64,000 nucleotides of DNA from Rhodobacteraceae bacterium IMCC1335 (GCA_039640495.1 CP046864.1:3521001-3585000); one strand, 5' to 3'; shown: positions 26,662 through 35,880, counted from the first letter of the stretch. Numbers and translations: made by a program. The notes: a model not told the origin generated them from the sequence alone.

Positions 26662-27221
26662 TTAAAAAAACAACATCCAAGAAGAAAAAATAAAAGGGAT
26701 AAATGCTGCACGATTAACATTTTGATACAGCTTTTGAAGATACAAATGCACGATGGCAAGGATCGAAAATATGAAAATCCAAAATCCAACATCTGAAAAT
26801 TCAATGAACAAAGCTAAAACTGAAATGGCATAAGGATCGGCTTGCCCTAGAACAATTTCATTCTTAAACCATGATAGTAAAATTGATGTTACCGTTATAA
26901 ACAAAAACAAAAACAAGGACATAAAAACTTGCTCTACAGACAGATCAGTGGTCACCGCATAGGAAAGCGTATATGCTAAAACTCCAAAAAAGGTGGTACT
27001 ATTGACTGAAAGATGAATGAGATCATCCCCGACGAGTTCCATCCATAAAACCCAAAGTACTAGGAGCATGAAAGAACTAGAGTTTAATTTTTCAAAATCA
27101 AACTGCCAAAAAAAATACAAACTTGGCATTAAAAAAAGACCAAAACCCACGGTTTACTAGTTTTTTTCCACAATCTAAAAAAGGCAAAGGCTATGAAGAA
27201 GCTAAGTATTAAATAAGACAA
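26662..27221 (-). pseudogene. gspO: GspO-like prepilin peptidase, apparently frameshifted at a T7 run
   Basis: The main frame (26662-27150) gives 162 residues rich in helices, with ELVGDDLIHLSVN and LGQADPYAIS. These are divergent forms of the two Asp motifs of A24 prepilin peptidases (D in a D-x6-PN context, and GxGD). The N-terminal helix is missing from it but occurs in the next frame from a TTG at 27221 (SYLILSFFIAFAFFRLWKK). The two join at a run of seven T (27131-27137 on the minus strand). One more T, slippage, or a sequencing error would restore a full gene. Last gene of the secretion operon. It would cleave and methylate the pseudopilins at the inner membrane. Confidence 0.6.
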
Positions 27222-27226
27222 GACAG

Positions 27227-27604
27227 CTACATCTCTGAATTCAAGAGCACTAGTTCTAAGTTAAACATATCGCTATTAGCTTCCATGTCTAATTTCACCG
27301 ACTGCACCTGAAAGTATTGTATTTTTTTTATCTTCGCTATTACGGCGTTAGTGCCTGTATTTGACGAACTAGAAAGTGAAAGGACAAAGACTTTACCATT
27401 ACCAACCGTTGAAACCGAGACCGCTTCACCAAAATAGTCGCTCCAATCCTTGTCACTCAAACGTGTTTCCGGCTCCAACATAAAGGCATATTGCGTAGCA
27501 AGAAAAGTTGCCTTAGTTTTTTCAGTCCACAAAAAACCCAACGTAATAAACGAACATAAGCAGATAGAAAACAGGTATAGACAAGCTTTAATTAATCTTA
27601 GCAT
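27227..27604 (-). CDS. gspM: GspM-like type II secretion protein
   Basis: A 125-residue bitopic protein. One N-terminal membrane helix (about 5-25) is followed by a short periplasmic domain with a beta-alpha-beta pattern (VIAKIKKIQYFQVQSVKLDME), as in GspM. Sequence similarity to known GspM is weak and the call rests mainly on topology and position: it follows the GspL-like gene with a 17-bp overlap and precedes the peptidase gene. In the inner-membrane platform GspM would pair with GspL. Confidence 0.65.
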   Translation of the reverse strand: MLRLIKACLYLFSICLCSFITLGFLWTEKTKATFLATQYAFMLEPETRLSDKDWSDYFGEAVSVSTVGNGKVFVLSLSSSSNTGTNAVIAKIKKIQYFQVQSVKLDMEANSDMFNLELVLLNSEM

Positions 27605-28508
27605 GTTCGGTACCTTTCCCGTATCCGATGCTAAAGATATTTTCCTTTTTGTTTATGTATACATCAAATTTTTTTTTGGCCGAAGTTACTTCAATAAAAC
27701 TTCTTACTTGATTTAAATCTTTGAAAAATAACTCGGCACGGTTAGCTTTATCGGAAAATTTAATTTGTCTGATCTGGCCAGAAGGTATTTCTTCGATAAT
27801 TTCTTTAAGGATAACTTCAGCCAATATAGCATTATTAAAAACTGTCGCTGCTGGCTTAAACCTATTCAAAATTATCTCTTGATGAATTACAGTATTCACT
27901 AACAAAACTATTATGATCAAGCACATATTCAAAAAAATATGTTTTCTTAATTGTATGTTCTCTTTTTTTTTCTCTCTGATTTTAGAAATGGAAGAAAATT
28001 TAAATTCATTAAGTGTCTTCCTGACTTCAGATAAATCGGAGGGAGAAGATTTGATCTCTCGCGTATTTTTTTCAGACTTTATTAAGAGATGTCCAGACTT
28101 CCAAATACATATGTCACACTCAGGCTGTACAGCTAAAACTTCAAATACGTATTCTGCCGATTCCCCAAGAATAGTTTTAATTTCTGAATAAACCGACTTT
28201 AGGATCCATGCCTGCCACCATTGAGAATAATGTTTATCAAAAACAGCCGCTGTATAAACAATTTCATTAATCTTGGTAATAGAAGCATGGTTGAACAAAA
28301 ACATCTCTGCATTAGGCTTAAATTTTTTGTTAGGCATTGATGCTGTTTCCCAAAAGGTAATACTGGGAGACAATAACACATATTTAATACCTCTAATCCT
28401 TAACACTTCTTCTTTACTTAAAGCTCGCTCATAAACTAGAGTCTCTTTTCGCAACGAATAAAGCTCAAATTCATTAAACGATATTACTCTGCAAACTTTA
28501 GGCATCAA
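27588..28508 (-). CDS. gspL: GspL-like type II secretion platform protein
   Basis: A 306-residue protein: a cytoplasmic actin-like part (about 1-185), one membrane helix (about 192-210, LNMCLIIIVLLVNTV) and a periplasmic ferredoxin-like tail. This is the GspL plan, in which the cytoplasmic part holds the GspE ATPase at the membrane. The protein is shorter than enterobacterial GspL (about 390). Its start overlaps the gspK-like gene by 11 bp. Assignment comes from topology, the tail pattern and operon position. Confidence 0.75.
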   Translation of the reverse strand: MMPKVCRVISFNEFELYSLRKETLVYERALSKEEVLRIRGIKYVLLSPSITFWETASMPNKKFKPNAEMFLFNHASITKINEIVYTAAVFDKHYSQWWQAWILKSVYSEIKTILGESAEYVFEVLAVQPECDICIWKSGHLLIKSEKNTREIKSSPSDLSEVRKTLNEFKFSSISKIREKKKENIQLRKHIFLNMCLIIIVLLVNTVIHQEIILNRFKPAATVFNNAILAEVILKEIIEEIPSGQIRQIKFSDKANRAELFFKDLNQVRSFIEVTSAKKKFDVYINKKENIFSIGYGKGTEHAKIN

Positions 28509-29319
28509 ACACCACTTCCGGAAGCCACAAAAAAATTGCCCAATTCAATGTCCAGTTTAACTCCGGATATAGTAACTTATCAACAAAGCCAAATGTCTCT
28601 CCATTTTCTTCAAATATCGTGGCAACGTGGTCAATTTTATTGGCTATTATTACGTCATTTATATTTTTCACTTGCGAACTTTTAGAATGAGAATTCATAA
28701 AGTTGAGTAAGCCATCTTTATTAAAAATTATTTCTTTATCAATATAATTTTTCAGTTTTACAGCTTGAGTTCTATCTAAATGGAATAAAGCTGCCAGTGT
28801 TCCTATATCCGAAAATGATATATTAATTTTGTAAAGGGGTGGAGCAAAGCGCATACAGCTAATTAATTGGACGATTTTATCTGCCTCAAACCCAGCATTA
28901 TTAAGTAATTCCAATAAGGATGGAACGTAGTTTGCTTGGTAGCTAGACAGTAGGGAGTTCGAAACTTTTGACACTGACAAGGGCGACACTTCACAGTTTT
29001 CAAACAGCCTAGCAACAATTAAAGTTTCGCGTTCATCAATCGCTGGACTTCCGTTCACGTCACGCCTGACTAGGTGACTGATATTGTAAAGTCCAGATAA
29101 GTTGATGTCATAAGAAATAAGCCTCTTTTCGGACAAAACATCACTCAATAACGCTTTATTAATAAGCTCCAGTTCAGCTTTTTGATATTCCATATAGCTG
29201 TCGCTAACCATTGCATTTTCTATATCCGAACTCAAAGCTTTATATGCAAGAGCAGCAAACACCGAAATCAATAGTAGAGGTGCGATCGCTACAGGTAGAA
29301 TAAATGCACCGAATCTCAT
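28498..29319 (-). CDS. gspK: GspK-like minor pseudopilin
   Basis: A 273-residue protein with a prepilin-like N-terminus, MRFGA then FILPVAIAPLLL. It lacks Glu at +5, as known for GspK, and the cleavage site is Ala-Phe instead of Gly-Phe. The large alpha-domain is the size expected for GspK, which caps the pseudopilus tip with GspI and GspJ. The C-terminal part contains LNNAGFEADKIVQLI and a SHSKSSQVKNINDV segment typical of the family. It overlaps gspJ by 4 bp. Confidence 0.8.
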   Translation of the reverse strand: MRFGAFILPVAIAPLLLISVFAALAYKALSSDIENAMVSDSYMEYQKAELELINKALLSDVLSEKRLISYDINLSGLYNISHLVRRDVNGSPAIDERETLIVARLFENCEVSPLSVSKVSNSLLSSYQANYVPSLLELLNNAGFEADKIVQLISCMRFAPPLYKINISFSDIGTLAALFHLDRTQAVKLKNYIDKEIIFNKDGLLNFMNSHSKSSQVKNINDVIIANKIDHVATIFEENGETFGFVDKLLYPELNWTLNWAIFLWLPEVVFDA

Positions 29320-29834
29320 TTCGGATAATCGAGGTTTACGACAAGCTCTATTGGGACCTTGGAGTACAGGAAACGCAAACGGAATCCAAAGGCCTTTTGA
29401 GTCATTTCGCTTAGCTTAGCTTCGCCTTTCACCAAACGAAGTTCATCAAATCCTGCATCTGTTGCGACTGATCTAGTTACGCCTTCCGCCGAAAAGAGCC
29501 ACCGGATTTCCGCCACACTGAGTTGCTCAGTAATGGGTGAAATAACATACTTTTTAAAAAATAATTCTTGCGAGACATCTTTATCTTGCAAGAGAAAAGA
29601 ATTTCTTGAGTTAATGGGTTTTCCGGCATTACTTAAATCAGACCTTAATAGCGACATAGCGTTCTCAAAGTTGACTCTTTGACTAAGCACCCGATCAAAA
29701 TAATTTTCAGTTCTATAGGCCAAGCCTGTCAAACTCCAAGCTATAGTGATGGTAATAGAAAATACGAATAATGCAATAAGCAGTTCCATTAACGAAAAAG
29801 CCATCAGGCTCCGAAGAGCACTAAATTTACTCAT
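29316..29834 (-). CDS. gspJ: GspJ-like minor pseudopilin
   Basis: A 172-residue pseudopilin. The cleavage region is SLMA/FSLMELLIALFVFSIT, with Phe at +1 and Glu at +5, but Ala at -1 in place of the usual Gly. The soluble part has the GspJ-like pattern (LLRSDLSNAGKP; EIRWLFSAEGVTR). It overlaps gspI by 8 bp and gspK by 4 bp. With GspI and GspK it should form the tip of the pseudopilus in the periplasm. Confidence 0.85.
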   Translation of the reverse strand: MSKFSALRSLMAFSLMELLIALFVFSITITIAWSLTGLAYRTENYFDRVLSQRVNFENAMSLLRSDLSNAGKPINSRNSFLLQDKDVSQELFFKKYVISPITEQLSVAEIRWLFSAEGVTRSVATDAGFDELRLVKGEAKLSEMTQKAFGFRLRFLYSKVPIELVVNLDYPK

Positions 29835-30132
29835 TGATAATCACAATGTCGTCGCCATTGCTGTTGACTAAAGTAACCGAAAACTTACTTAAATCTTTTA
29901 CAATGAGTGGTTGATAGCTTGCAATATCAATCACGGTTCGAAGGTCCACAGATTGATCCAGAACAAAAATATTTTGCTCTAGGCGAGTGATGGCTAAAGT
30001 TTCTAATAAGCGTTCAGTTATAATTTTACGATTATTCATATTATCCCAAAATAGATAAATCGTAAGCATCATAACACCAAGAGCAATGATAGACTCTAAT
30101 AATATATAGCCTGAAAGCCTATTCTGCTTCAT
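29827..30132 (-). CDS. gspI: GspI-like minor pseudopilin
   Basis: A 101-residue pseudopilin starting MKQNRLSG/YILLESIIALGVMML, with Gly at -1, Tyr at +1 and Glu at +5. It is the only pseudopilin of the set with the standard Gly. The ATG at 30132 is chosen because it places this motif at the N-terminus; the longer frame to 30219 adds unrelated sequence inside gspH. It is short for GspI (about 120). It overlaps gspH by 14 bp. Confidence 0.8.
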   Translation of the reverse strand: MKQNRLSGYILLESIIALGVMMLTIYLFWDNMNNRKIITERLLETLAITRLEQNIFVLDQSVDLRTVIDIASYQPLIVKDLSKFSVTLVNSNGDDIVIINE

Positions 30133-30493
30133 AGCGAAGTACTCCCCCTGCCTCATTGACTCTAAATTGCAGAGATTTGCATTCGAATAGTAAAGCTTCC
30201 ACCAAACCGCCAGCGCCAATCCGTATTGTAGTATTATTACAGGGTGGACTCAGAGTAAAACTTTTTACTTTTTCTTTTGGCGCCAGCGATTGCTTCATAA
30301 GTTCGCTCATAATTTTATCTTGGATATCTTGTTCTAAGGTATCCATTTTGGTTGGAAATAAGCTTATCAACTTTGGAGAGTTTGTCATTGTGAGCAAAAT
30401 TCCAATAATGGCCAAAACTACAAGCACTTCAATCAAACTAAACGCATCAACATGGCGAAGCTTTTTATTGCAAGCCTTTGCTAAAAACATCAT
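30119..30493 (-). CDS. gspH: GspH-like minor pseudopilin
   Basis: About 124 residues. The cleavage region is VDA/FSLIEVLVVLAIIGILL, with Glu at +5 and Ala at -1. Two Cys lie in the C-terminal half (PPCNN and FECKS), suggesting one disulfide. Several in-frame ATGs exist (30514, 30508, 30493, 30490); 30493 gives a short basic leader and the smallest overlap with gspG, but the choice is not firm. Confidence 0.78.
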   Translation of the reverse strand: MMFLAKACNKKLRHVDAFSLIEVLVVLAIIGILLTMTNSPKLISLFPTKMDTLEQDIQDKIMSELMKQSLAPKEKVKSFTLSPPCNNTTIRIGAGGLVEALLFECKSLQFRVNEAGGVLRYEAE

Positions 30494-30866
30494 CAGATCC
30501 GTTTTCATCGTCAAAAGACTTATTTTTACCCGCTGAGTGTACTTTTATTACTCCATTTTCAAAGGCAAACCTATAGGGTGTTCCCCACGGATCAACGGGT
30601 TGTTTGCTTAGATATCCACCAGACGTCGCAGTATCAGAAAATAAAACACTTATATCCATATCCGACGAAGGAAGCTGACTATTATCAAGTTGATAAAGAC
30701 TTAAAGCCGTTTCGATCGCCATAAAATCGTTATTAAGTTTGAGTTGACGTGCCTGATCAGGTCTCTTCAATACCATAGGCGCCACAAACGACAACAAAAC
30801 TCCAATAATAGTGAGCGCGACCAGAATTTCAATAAGCGTGAAAGCCGCCAATCTTTTTTTGTTCAT
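30465..30866 (-). CDS. gspG: GspG-type major pseudopilin
   Basis: A 133-residue protein with leader MNKKRLAA and mature start FTLIEILVALTIIGVLLSF. Glu is at +5 and Ala at -1 (canonical: Gly). The hallmark GspG segment is present: SGGYLSKQPVDPWGTPYRF, then the acidic C-terminal loop KSFDDENGSDD, which matches the calcium-binding loop of GspG proteins. The ATG at 30866 lies 2 bp past the gspF stop. It is the main subunit of the periplasmic pseudopilus. Confidence 0.92.
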   Translation of the reverse strand: MNKKRLAAFTLIEILVALTIIGVLLSFVAPMVLKRPDQARQLKLNNDFMAIETALSLYQLDNSQLPSSDMDISVLFSDTATSGGYLSKQPVDPWGTPYRFAFENGVIKVHSAGKNKSFDDENGSDDVFSKGLQ

Positions 30867-30868
30867 TT

Positions 30869-32029
30869 TCAATCCACTGACATCTGAAGATCCATCATTG
30901 GTGATAAAATTGATATAGCAACAAGTGCTATAATGAAACCAAGAAATAAAATGGCAATGGGACCGATGAACTGACTCCAAATGGAAATCCGCTGCATACG
31001 AGCCTCTAAATCAGCTTTTGACAATTCACAAATTGTCTCTGCAATATATCCCGTTTTTTCCGCAATACCAATTTGTGCAAGTTGCATTGACATGAATATG
31101 CCTGTCCGCCGAAGGGCTTCTTCGAGAGTCTGCCCTTCTAACAAGCAATCATTTATTTTATCAAGACGTCCTTTTACATAGGAATTTTGGACAGTACTCG
31201 TACTAAATTCGATCACTCTTTTTAAATCAACATTCAAAGATAAACCTAGTGCCAATCCTTCGCAAAAGCTTCCCCGAGCGAACCCTTTGCTAACTTTATG
31301 CAGCAAAGGAAATTTAAACACAAAATAATCAAAAGCGAGTCGAATCCGCTTATTAGTTTTACTAAACACAACTAAAACCAGTCCAAAGATCGTGACCCAA
31401 AGTACAAACAAAACGCTCGAAAACCCCTTACCCGCAAATGATAATATAAGTCTTGAAAGGCTAGATGCGCTTTCAAGATTTGTAATATCTTTGAATTCGG
31501 GTAAAATCGTATCAAATAAAACAACCATCACTACAATTGTTATAAGGAAAACAAATAACGGATAGGCAATGGCTTTATTGATATTCTGTTTTAAAATTTC
31601 ACTTTTTTTTCTGTTCTCAAGAATGTGAGTAACCGCAGTAGAAAATCCTGCATTTTTTGTTCCAATTTTTAACATTGCGAGAAGTTTAGGGTCAATATCT
31701 GGAAAAGTATCCGAAATGGCCTCCGCGATCTCTTTCCCAGCAGAAATACCCTGAGATACGGCTTTCGAAGCATGCGCTATTTTATTGTTTTCCTGCAAAA
31801 TTAACAAACTTAACGCATCAGGCAAGGCTACCTTTTGTATTAACAATATATTTAATAGCGTTAAAAACTTCCAAAAAACTTTAACTTTGAACGTCTGAGA
31901 AGCTTGAATACGCGTTACGGTAATCCCAATGGCGTTTAGACTCTCTTTAGCAGCAGTTTTACTTACTCCTTCAATTTGACCAGACACGGCTCCATTCAAA
32001 GATTGACCTATGTATTCATAAAGGGGCAT
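30869..32029 (-). CDS. gspF: GspF-type inner-membrane platform protein
   Basis: About 386 residues. It begins MPLYEYIGQSLNGAVSGQIE, the standard GspF start. Two T2SSF repeats follow, each with cytoplasmic helices and membrane segments (AIAYPLFVFLITIVVMVV near 170; a C-terminal IGPIAILFLGFIIALVAI). The GTKNAGFSTAV-type and GIAEKTGYIAETI motifs are the two repeat signatures. The ATG at 32029 follows the gspE stop by 1 nt; a start at 32059 would overlap gspE by 29 bp and adds atypical residues. Confidence 0.93.
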   Translation of the reverse strand: MPLYEYIGQSLNGAVSGQIEGVSKTAAKESLNAIGITVTRIQASQTFKVKVFWKFLTLLNILLIQKVALPDALSLLILQENNKIAHASKAVSQGISAGKEIAEAISDTFPDIDPKLLAMLKIGTKNAGFSTAVTHILENRKKSEILKQNINKAIAYPLFVFLITIVVMVVLFDTILPEFKDITNLESASSLSRLILSFAGKGFSSVLFVLWVTIFGLVLVVFSKTNKRIRLAFDYFVFKFPLLHKVSKGFARGSFCEGLALGLSLNVDLKRVIEFSTSTVQNSYVKGRLDKINDCLLEGQTLEEALRRTGIFMSMQLAQIGIAEKTGYIAETICELSKADLEARMQRISIWSQFIGPIAILFLGFIIALVAISILSPMMDLQMSVD

Positions 32030-32030
32030 T

Positions 32031-33428
32031 TTAGTTATTTTGTACCCGGAGAACTTCAAAAAAGGGTATTTCGCCAGCTAGATGTAAAGCATGCGCTTCG
32101 TGATACATTGTGTCCTCTACGCGTGGAATGGTTTGACCTGTTTCAATCTTATGCCGAATATCCTCATCGACTGCTAAGTGCGACATAACGGGCTGGCGCC
32201 CTTGGAAACCGGTAAAGTAACACTGTTCACACCCATCAAAATGCGTGGGCAAACTGCTGCTATGGGCTTCATTTAAAATTGATACAGACTGACATGTTTT
32301 ACAATATAAACGCACCAAACGTTGGGAAAATACTCCTAAAAGCGAGTCTGCCAGCAATGACTTATCAGCACCTAAATTCATTAAGCGTTTGATAGCCCCT
32401 AAAGGTGAATTCGCATGGACAGTTGAAATGACCAAGTGCCCGGTCATCGCTGCACGGACTGCGATCTGAGCGGTTTCACCATCTCGGATCTCGCCAACCA
32501 CAATAACGTCTGGATCATTTCGTAAAAGGGACTTCAGTCCTTCCGAAAATGAAAAGTTAACATCCTCATTCACTTGGCTCTGAACAACGTGATCAAGTTT
32601 GATTTCGATTGGATCTTCGATGGTCATTATATTTAAACCTCGCCTACGCAACGAGTTCAAAATGCTATAAATTGTAGTGGTTTTTCCTGAACCCGTTGGA
32701 CCGCAAACCAATATCAGTCCAGATTGCTTTGAAACCGCTCGCAAAATTTCAGCTTTATGGCATTGTAACAAGCTTGTTTCATTCAAATCAACTTGCCCAA
32801 TTTGGCTGGAGAAAAACCTCAAAACGATGCGCTCACCATCCTGAACCGGAAGCGCTGCAATTCTGACATCAATTTGAGTACCTCGGTTTCGAACAGTCAT
32901 ACGACCATCTTGTGGTCGACGTCTTTCAGTGATGTCCAAATTTCCCAGCAGTTTAATCCTAGCAATAAGCATTTGTGCGACACGATGGTCTAATTCTGCT
33001 AACGTAGTTATGACGCCGTCGATACGGACGCGAATACTTAGCTTTGTTTCACTGGGATCTATGTGAAGGTCAGACGCTCCCCTCGAAATTGCTAGGCCAA
33101 TAAGATTATTGTAAAGCTTAATGATCGGCGTGTCATGCTCATCGCTGGCAGTTAAAGCAACTTCCACGCTTTTTTCGAATTCTCGGTTTGCAACAAAATT
33201 ATCTGCCTCTGAAAAAATGGTGATGCTGTCAGATGGCTCATCAACAAGCGAATTATTAATATCACTTTGATCTTTTACAAAAGCAATATCATCTTGAAAA
33301 ATGTAGCTCAATTCATGCTTGATCATCTTTGAAAGTTCAGGTGGAACATATATTTTTACTGGCCGTTCAGTTTCATCTAGCTTTATGCCCAAGGCGAAGA
33401 TCTTTTCATAATCGATCGCTTCTATCAT
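32031..33428 (-). CDS. gspE: GspE-type secretion ATPase
   Basis: A 465-residue hexameric ATPase at the cytoplasmic face that drives pseudopilus assembly. P-loop GPTGSGKTTTIYS near residue 232, the Asp box (IMTIEDPIE), Walker B VVGEIRDGETAQIA and the His box TGHLVISTVHAN are all present. The zinc-binding tetracysteine loop is CKTC...CEQC near 380-407. The N-terminal domain is shorter than in enterobacterial GspE. It overlaps the gspD stop by 4 bp. Confidence 0.95.
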   Translation of the reverse strand: MIEAIDYEKIFALGIKLDETERPVKIYVPPELSKMIKHELSYIFQDDIAFVKDQSDINNSLVDEPSDSITIFSEADNFVANREFEKSVEVALTASDEHDTPIIKLYNNLIGLAISRGASDLHIDPSETKLSIRVRIDGVITTLAELDHRVAQMLIARIKLLGNLDITERRRPQDGRMTVRNRGTQIDVRIAALPVQDGERIVLRFFSSQIGQVDLNETSLLQCHKAEILRAVSKQSGLILVCGPTGSGKTTTIYSILNSLRRRGLNIMTIEDPIEIKLDHVVQSQVNEDVNFSFSEGLKSLLRNDPDVIVVGEIRDGETAQIAVRAAMTGHLVISTVHANSPLGAIKRLMNLGADKSLLADSLLGVFSQRLVRLYCKTCQSVSILNEAHSSSLPTHFDGCEQCYFTGFQGRQPVMSHLAVDEDIRHKIETGQTIPRVEDTMYHEAHALHLAGEIPFFEVLRVQNN

Positions 33429-35143
33429 TGTACGACTGGTTTCTTGAAAGGACGCAACATTTTAATATCTGATTTCGGACCGATAGGCTCTGGGTCAAAA
33501 AATTTTGTTTTCTCATCGGAATATTCAAAAAGTTTATCACCCATTTTTTCACTCCAACTTTTAACTATTTTTAATCTTTGTTTGTTCGCTGTCACGATGG
33601 TTGGACGTAAAAAAATTGCAAGGTTTCGACTTACAGATTTAGTTGTTTCCTGTCGAAATAAATTTCCGAAAACAGGTAAGTCACCAAGAACGGGAACTTT
33701 CGAAACGTTAATTTCTTGCTGCTCAATCCGCAAACCGCCAATCGCAATAGTCTCCCCCTCATTTGCGCTAACAACGGTTGAAATCTGCCTTTTTACAGTT
33801 GCAACATCGCTTAAACCTGTCGCGCTTGTATCAATACGTGAAATTTCTTGCCAAATCTCCATCAAAATATTTCCATCTAAGCCGATTTTCGGTTTAAGTT
33901 TTAAAATGGTTCCCAAATCTTCACGCTTAATCGTTTGAAATGGAGATGACGCATCCCCGCTTTGGTTTGAATAAGTTCCCGTAATAAAGGGAACATTTTG
34001 CCCCACAAGAATAGAGCTCTCAGTATTTTCAGTTGTCATTAAACTGGGTGTTGCCAATATGCGGTTATCACTATCACCTTGAAGCGCCGCAAGCATAACC
34101 CCAATATCAGGCACTGAATTGGCGCCAGCGCCCGCCGCTAAAACGCCACCTGCAGCAGTTGCAAGGAACTGATCATTAGCAAGAGACCCGATATTTAATC
34201 CCGTTACACCGGAAACCAAGCTGGCACTTAGATTACCATTATTAACCGAAAACTGCAGACCAAGGCGTTTTGTTGTATCTTCGGAAATCTCGGCAATTAT
34301 CGCATCTACATAGACTTGCCTGGGGGCGCGATCCAACTGGTTTATCGTTTCAAGAACTTGTTTGACACCAGATTGGGAACCGGACAAAATAACCTGATTG
34401 GCACTGGCGTGCGCAGATATATTCAAATCTTGTCCAATGGTAGTACCGCCCATTAAAGCTTTTATGGCTTCAACAAGCTCTTGAGAATCTGCAAAGCTTA
34501 AATCAACCACCACCATGATATTTTCTTCAATGGATGGCTCCATTTGAATGTCCTTTGAAGCGATAACAACATTCTCATCAGCCTTTGAGATAATAGGAAT
34601 TTGTTTGGGAGGAAGCGCCTTTAACGATCCAACCATTTTCTGAATTTTCTTAATTTTATCCTCTGGTCCAGACAGCAAAATACTGTCATCAGACAAATCG
34701 TCCGACAGAACGATGACGCTATTTAAACTGTCTATATTTGCAATTAGATCTCGAATACCAGGTTTTGAAATACGTCTTTCTAAATCCAGTCTCACGAGAC
34801 TATCTACCGCCATGTCACTCTCAACAGAAACAATTGCGTTATCTGAAATACCAGATGCAGGATCTTTGATTACATACCTATTTGTTCCCATCTCCTCAAT
34901 TTTACCACCCAAATCCACAACTAAATGAGAAAAAATATCGTGTATGTCAGTAGCTTCAGAGAGATCATCACGAACTATAGATATCTTAGCGTCAGTTTTA
35001 AATTGAACCGTATAACTGTTGCCGGTCAACTGCGAAAAATATGCCGCTGCAGCTCCAAGCGACGCGTCAATTAGTTTTATGTCCGCAGCAAACGCTTTCA
35101 AAGGGAGTGTCAAAACTATAACTAAAAGAAGCTGTTTAAACAC
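33425..35143 (-). CDS. gspD: GspD-type secretin
   Basis: A 572-residue outer-membrane secretin, the exit pore. A signal peptide (MFKQLLLVIVLTLPLKAFAA) precedes N domains (about 25-260) and the C-terminal secretin domain, with QVYVDAIIAEISEDTTKRLGL and VPFITGTYS near 390 and VPVLGDLPVFGNLFR near 500, the standard secretin boxes. The start is a GTG at 35143, overlapping the gspC stop by one base. A separate pilotin gene is not obvious, although the 42-residue lipoprotein upstream is a remote candidate. Confidence 0.94.
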   Translation of the reverse strand: MFKQLLLVIVLTLPLKAFAADIKLIDASLGAAAAYFSQLTGNSYTVQFKTDAKISIVRDDLSEATDIHDIFSHLVVDLGGKIEEMGTNRYVIKDPASGISDNAIVSVESDMAVDSLVRLDLERRISKPGIRDLIANIDSLNSVIVLSDDLSDDSILLSGPEDKIKKIQKMVGSLKALPPKQIPIISKADENVVIASKDIQMEPSIEENIMVVVDLSFADSQELVEAIKALMGGTTIGQDLNISAHASANQVILSGSQSGVKQVLETINQLDRAPRQVYVDAIIAEISEDTTKRLGLQFSVNNGNLSASLVSGVTGLNIGSLANDQFLATAAGGVLAAGAGANSVPDIGVMLAALQGDSDNRILATPSLMTTENTESSILVGQNVPFITGTYSNQSGDASSPFQTIKREDLGTILKLKPKIGLDGNILMEIWQEISRIDTSATGLSDVATVKRQISTVVSANEGETIAIGGLRIEQQEINVSKVPVLGDLPVFGNLFRQETTKSVSRNLAIFLRPTIVTANKQRLKIVKSWSEKMGDKLFEYSDEKTKFFDPEPIGPKSDIKMLRPFKKPVVQ

Positions 35144-35880
35144 TACAATTTCATCCTTATCATTTTCAGCCTCTTATCTCTTTGTATTTCCACCTCAAAA
35201 ACATCGCGGGTATTTCGATTCAACAAATGCAACTGCAAATTTTCTAAATCATTCGCGGGAATACCGTTGATAGACAGAATAATATCGTTTTGTTCAAAAG
35301 GCGAGTTAACTAAAAGTAAAGAGGGTATCTTATCGTCTAAAAGCCAACCTGGCCTACCCGTTCTGCTTCGTCCCTGAGACGGCATTGTTGTAAATTGTGA
35401 ATAAATAACTTTCGGAATACCAATACTTTCAGCAATTCCCCGAAAAACGACAATTGCCTTTTCATTATCTGCAAAATCAAATGCCGATTTCTTCTTTTTT
35501 GGCGAAACCGAAACATCTAATGTCATCGGTACTTCTTTCTTTGCTCGAGTGTTGAAGGCAACAGAATACTTCTGTTTTTGTTCATTTTCGATATAGAGCA
35601 GATCGTGTTCAAATTTCAAAAGCGTGAACGCCTGATCCGCGAACTGAAAAGTTTCAAGTATATTCAATAAAAAAAGCTCACCATTGTGTTTGGTCTCGAG
35701 CAAAAAAAATTGTTTTTCATCGGAACTATAATAGGCAACCAACCCCAAATTTTTTATGGGTGGAGCCACGACATTGTTTTTAAATAAACGCAAGTAATTA
35801 ATCTCGTTTGAAGCATTCGCAGAAACGCAGATCAAAGTGCAATACACACAAACTATCAAACGGGTAATCTTATAGTTCAC
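35143..35880 (-). CDS. gspC: GspC-like type II secretion protein with PDZ domain
   Basis: A 245-residue protein with one N-terminal hydrophobic segment, a homology-region part (about 30-130) and a C-terminal PDZ-like domain (about 175-245) around SPFEQNDIILSINGIPANDLE, the typical GspC ending. GspC links the inner-membrane platform to the secretin and helps choose substrates. The N-terminus looks more like a cleavable signal than the usual anchor (VSANASNE), which is unusual for GspC. First gene of the compact leftward operon. Confidence 0.85.
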   Translation of the reverse strand: MNYKITRLIVCVYCTLICVSANASNEINYLRLFKNNVVAPPIKNLGLVAYYSSDEKQFFLLETKHNGELFLLNILETFQFADQAFTLLKFEHDLLYIENEQKQKYSVAFNTRAKKEVPMTLDVSVSPKKKKSAFDFADNEKAIVVFRGIAESIGIPKVIYSQFTTMPSQGRSRTGRPGWLLDDKIPSLLLVNSPFEQNDIILSINGIPANDLENLQLHLLNRNTRDVFEVEIQRDKRLKMIRMKL

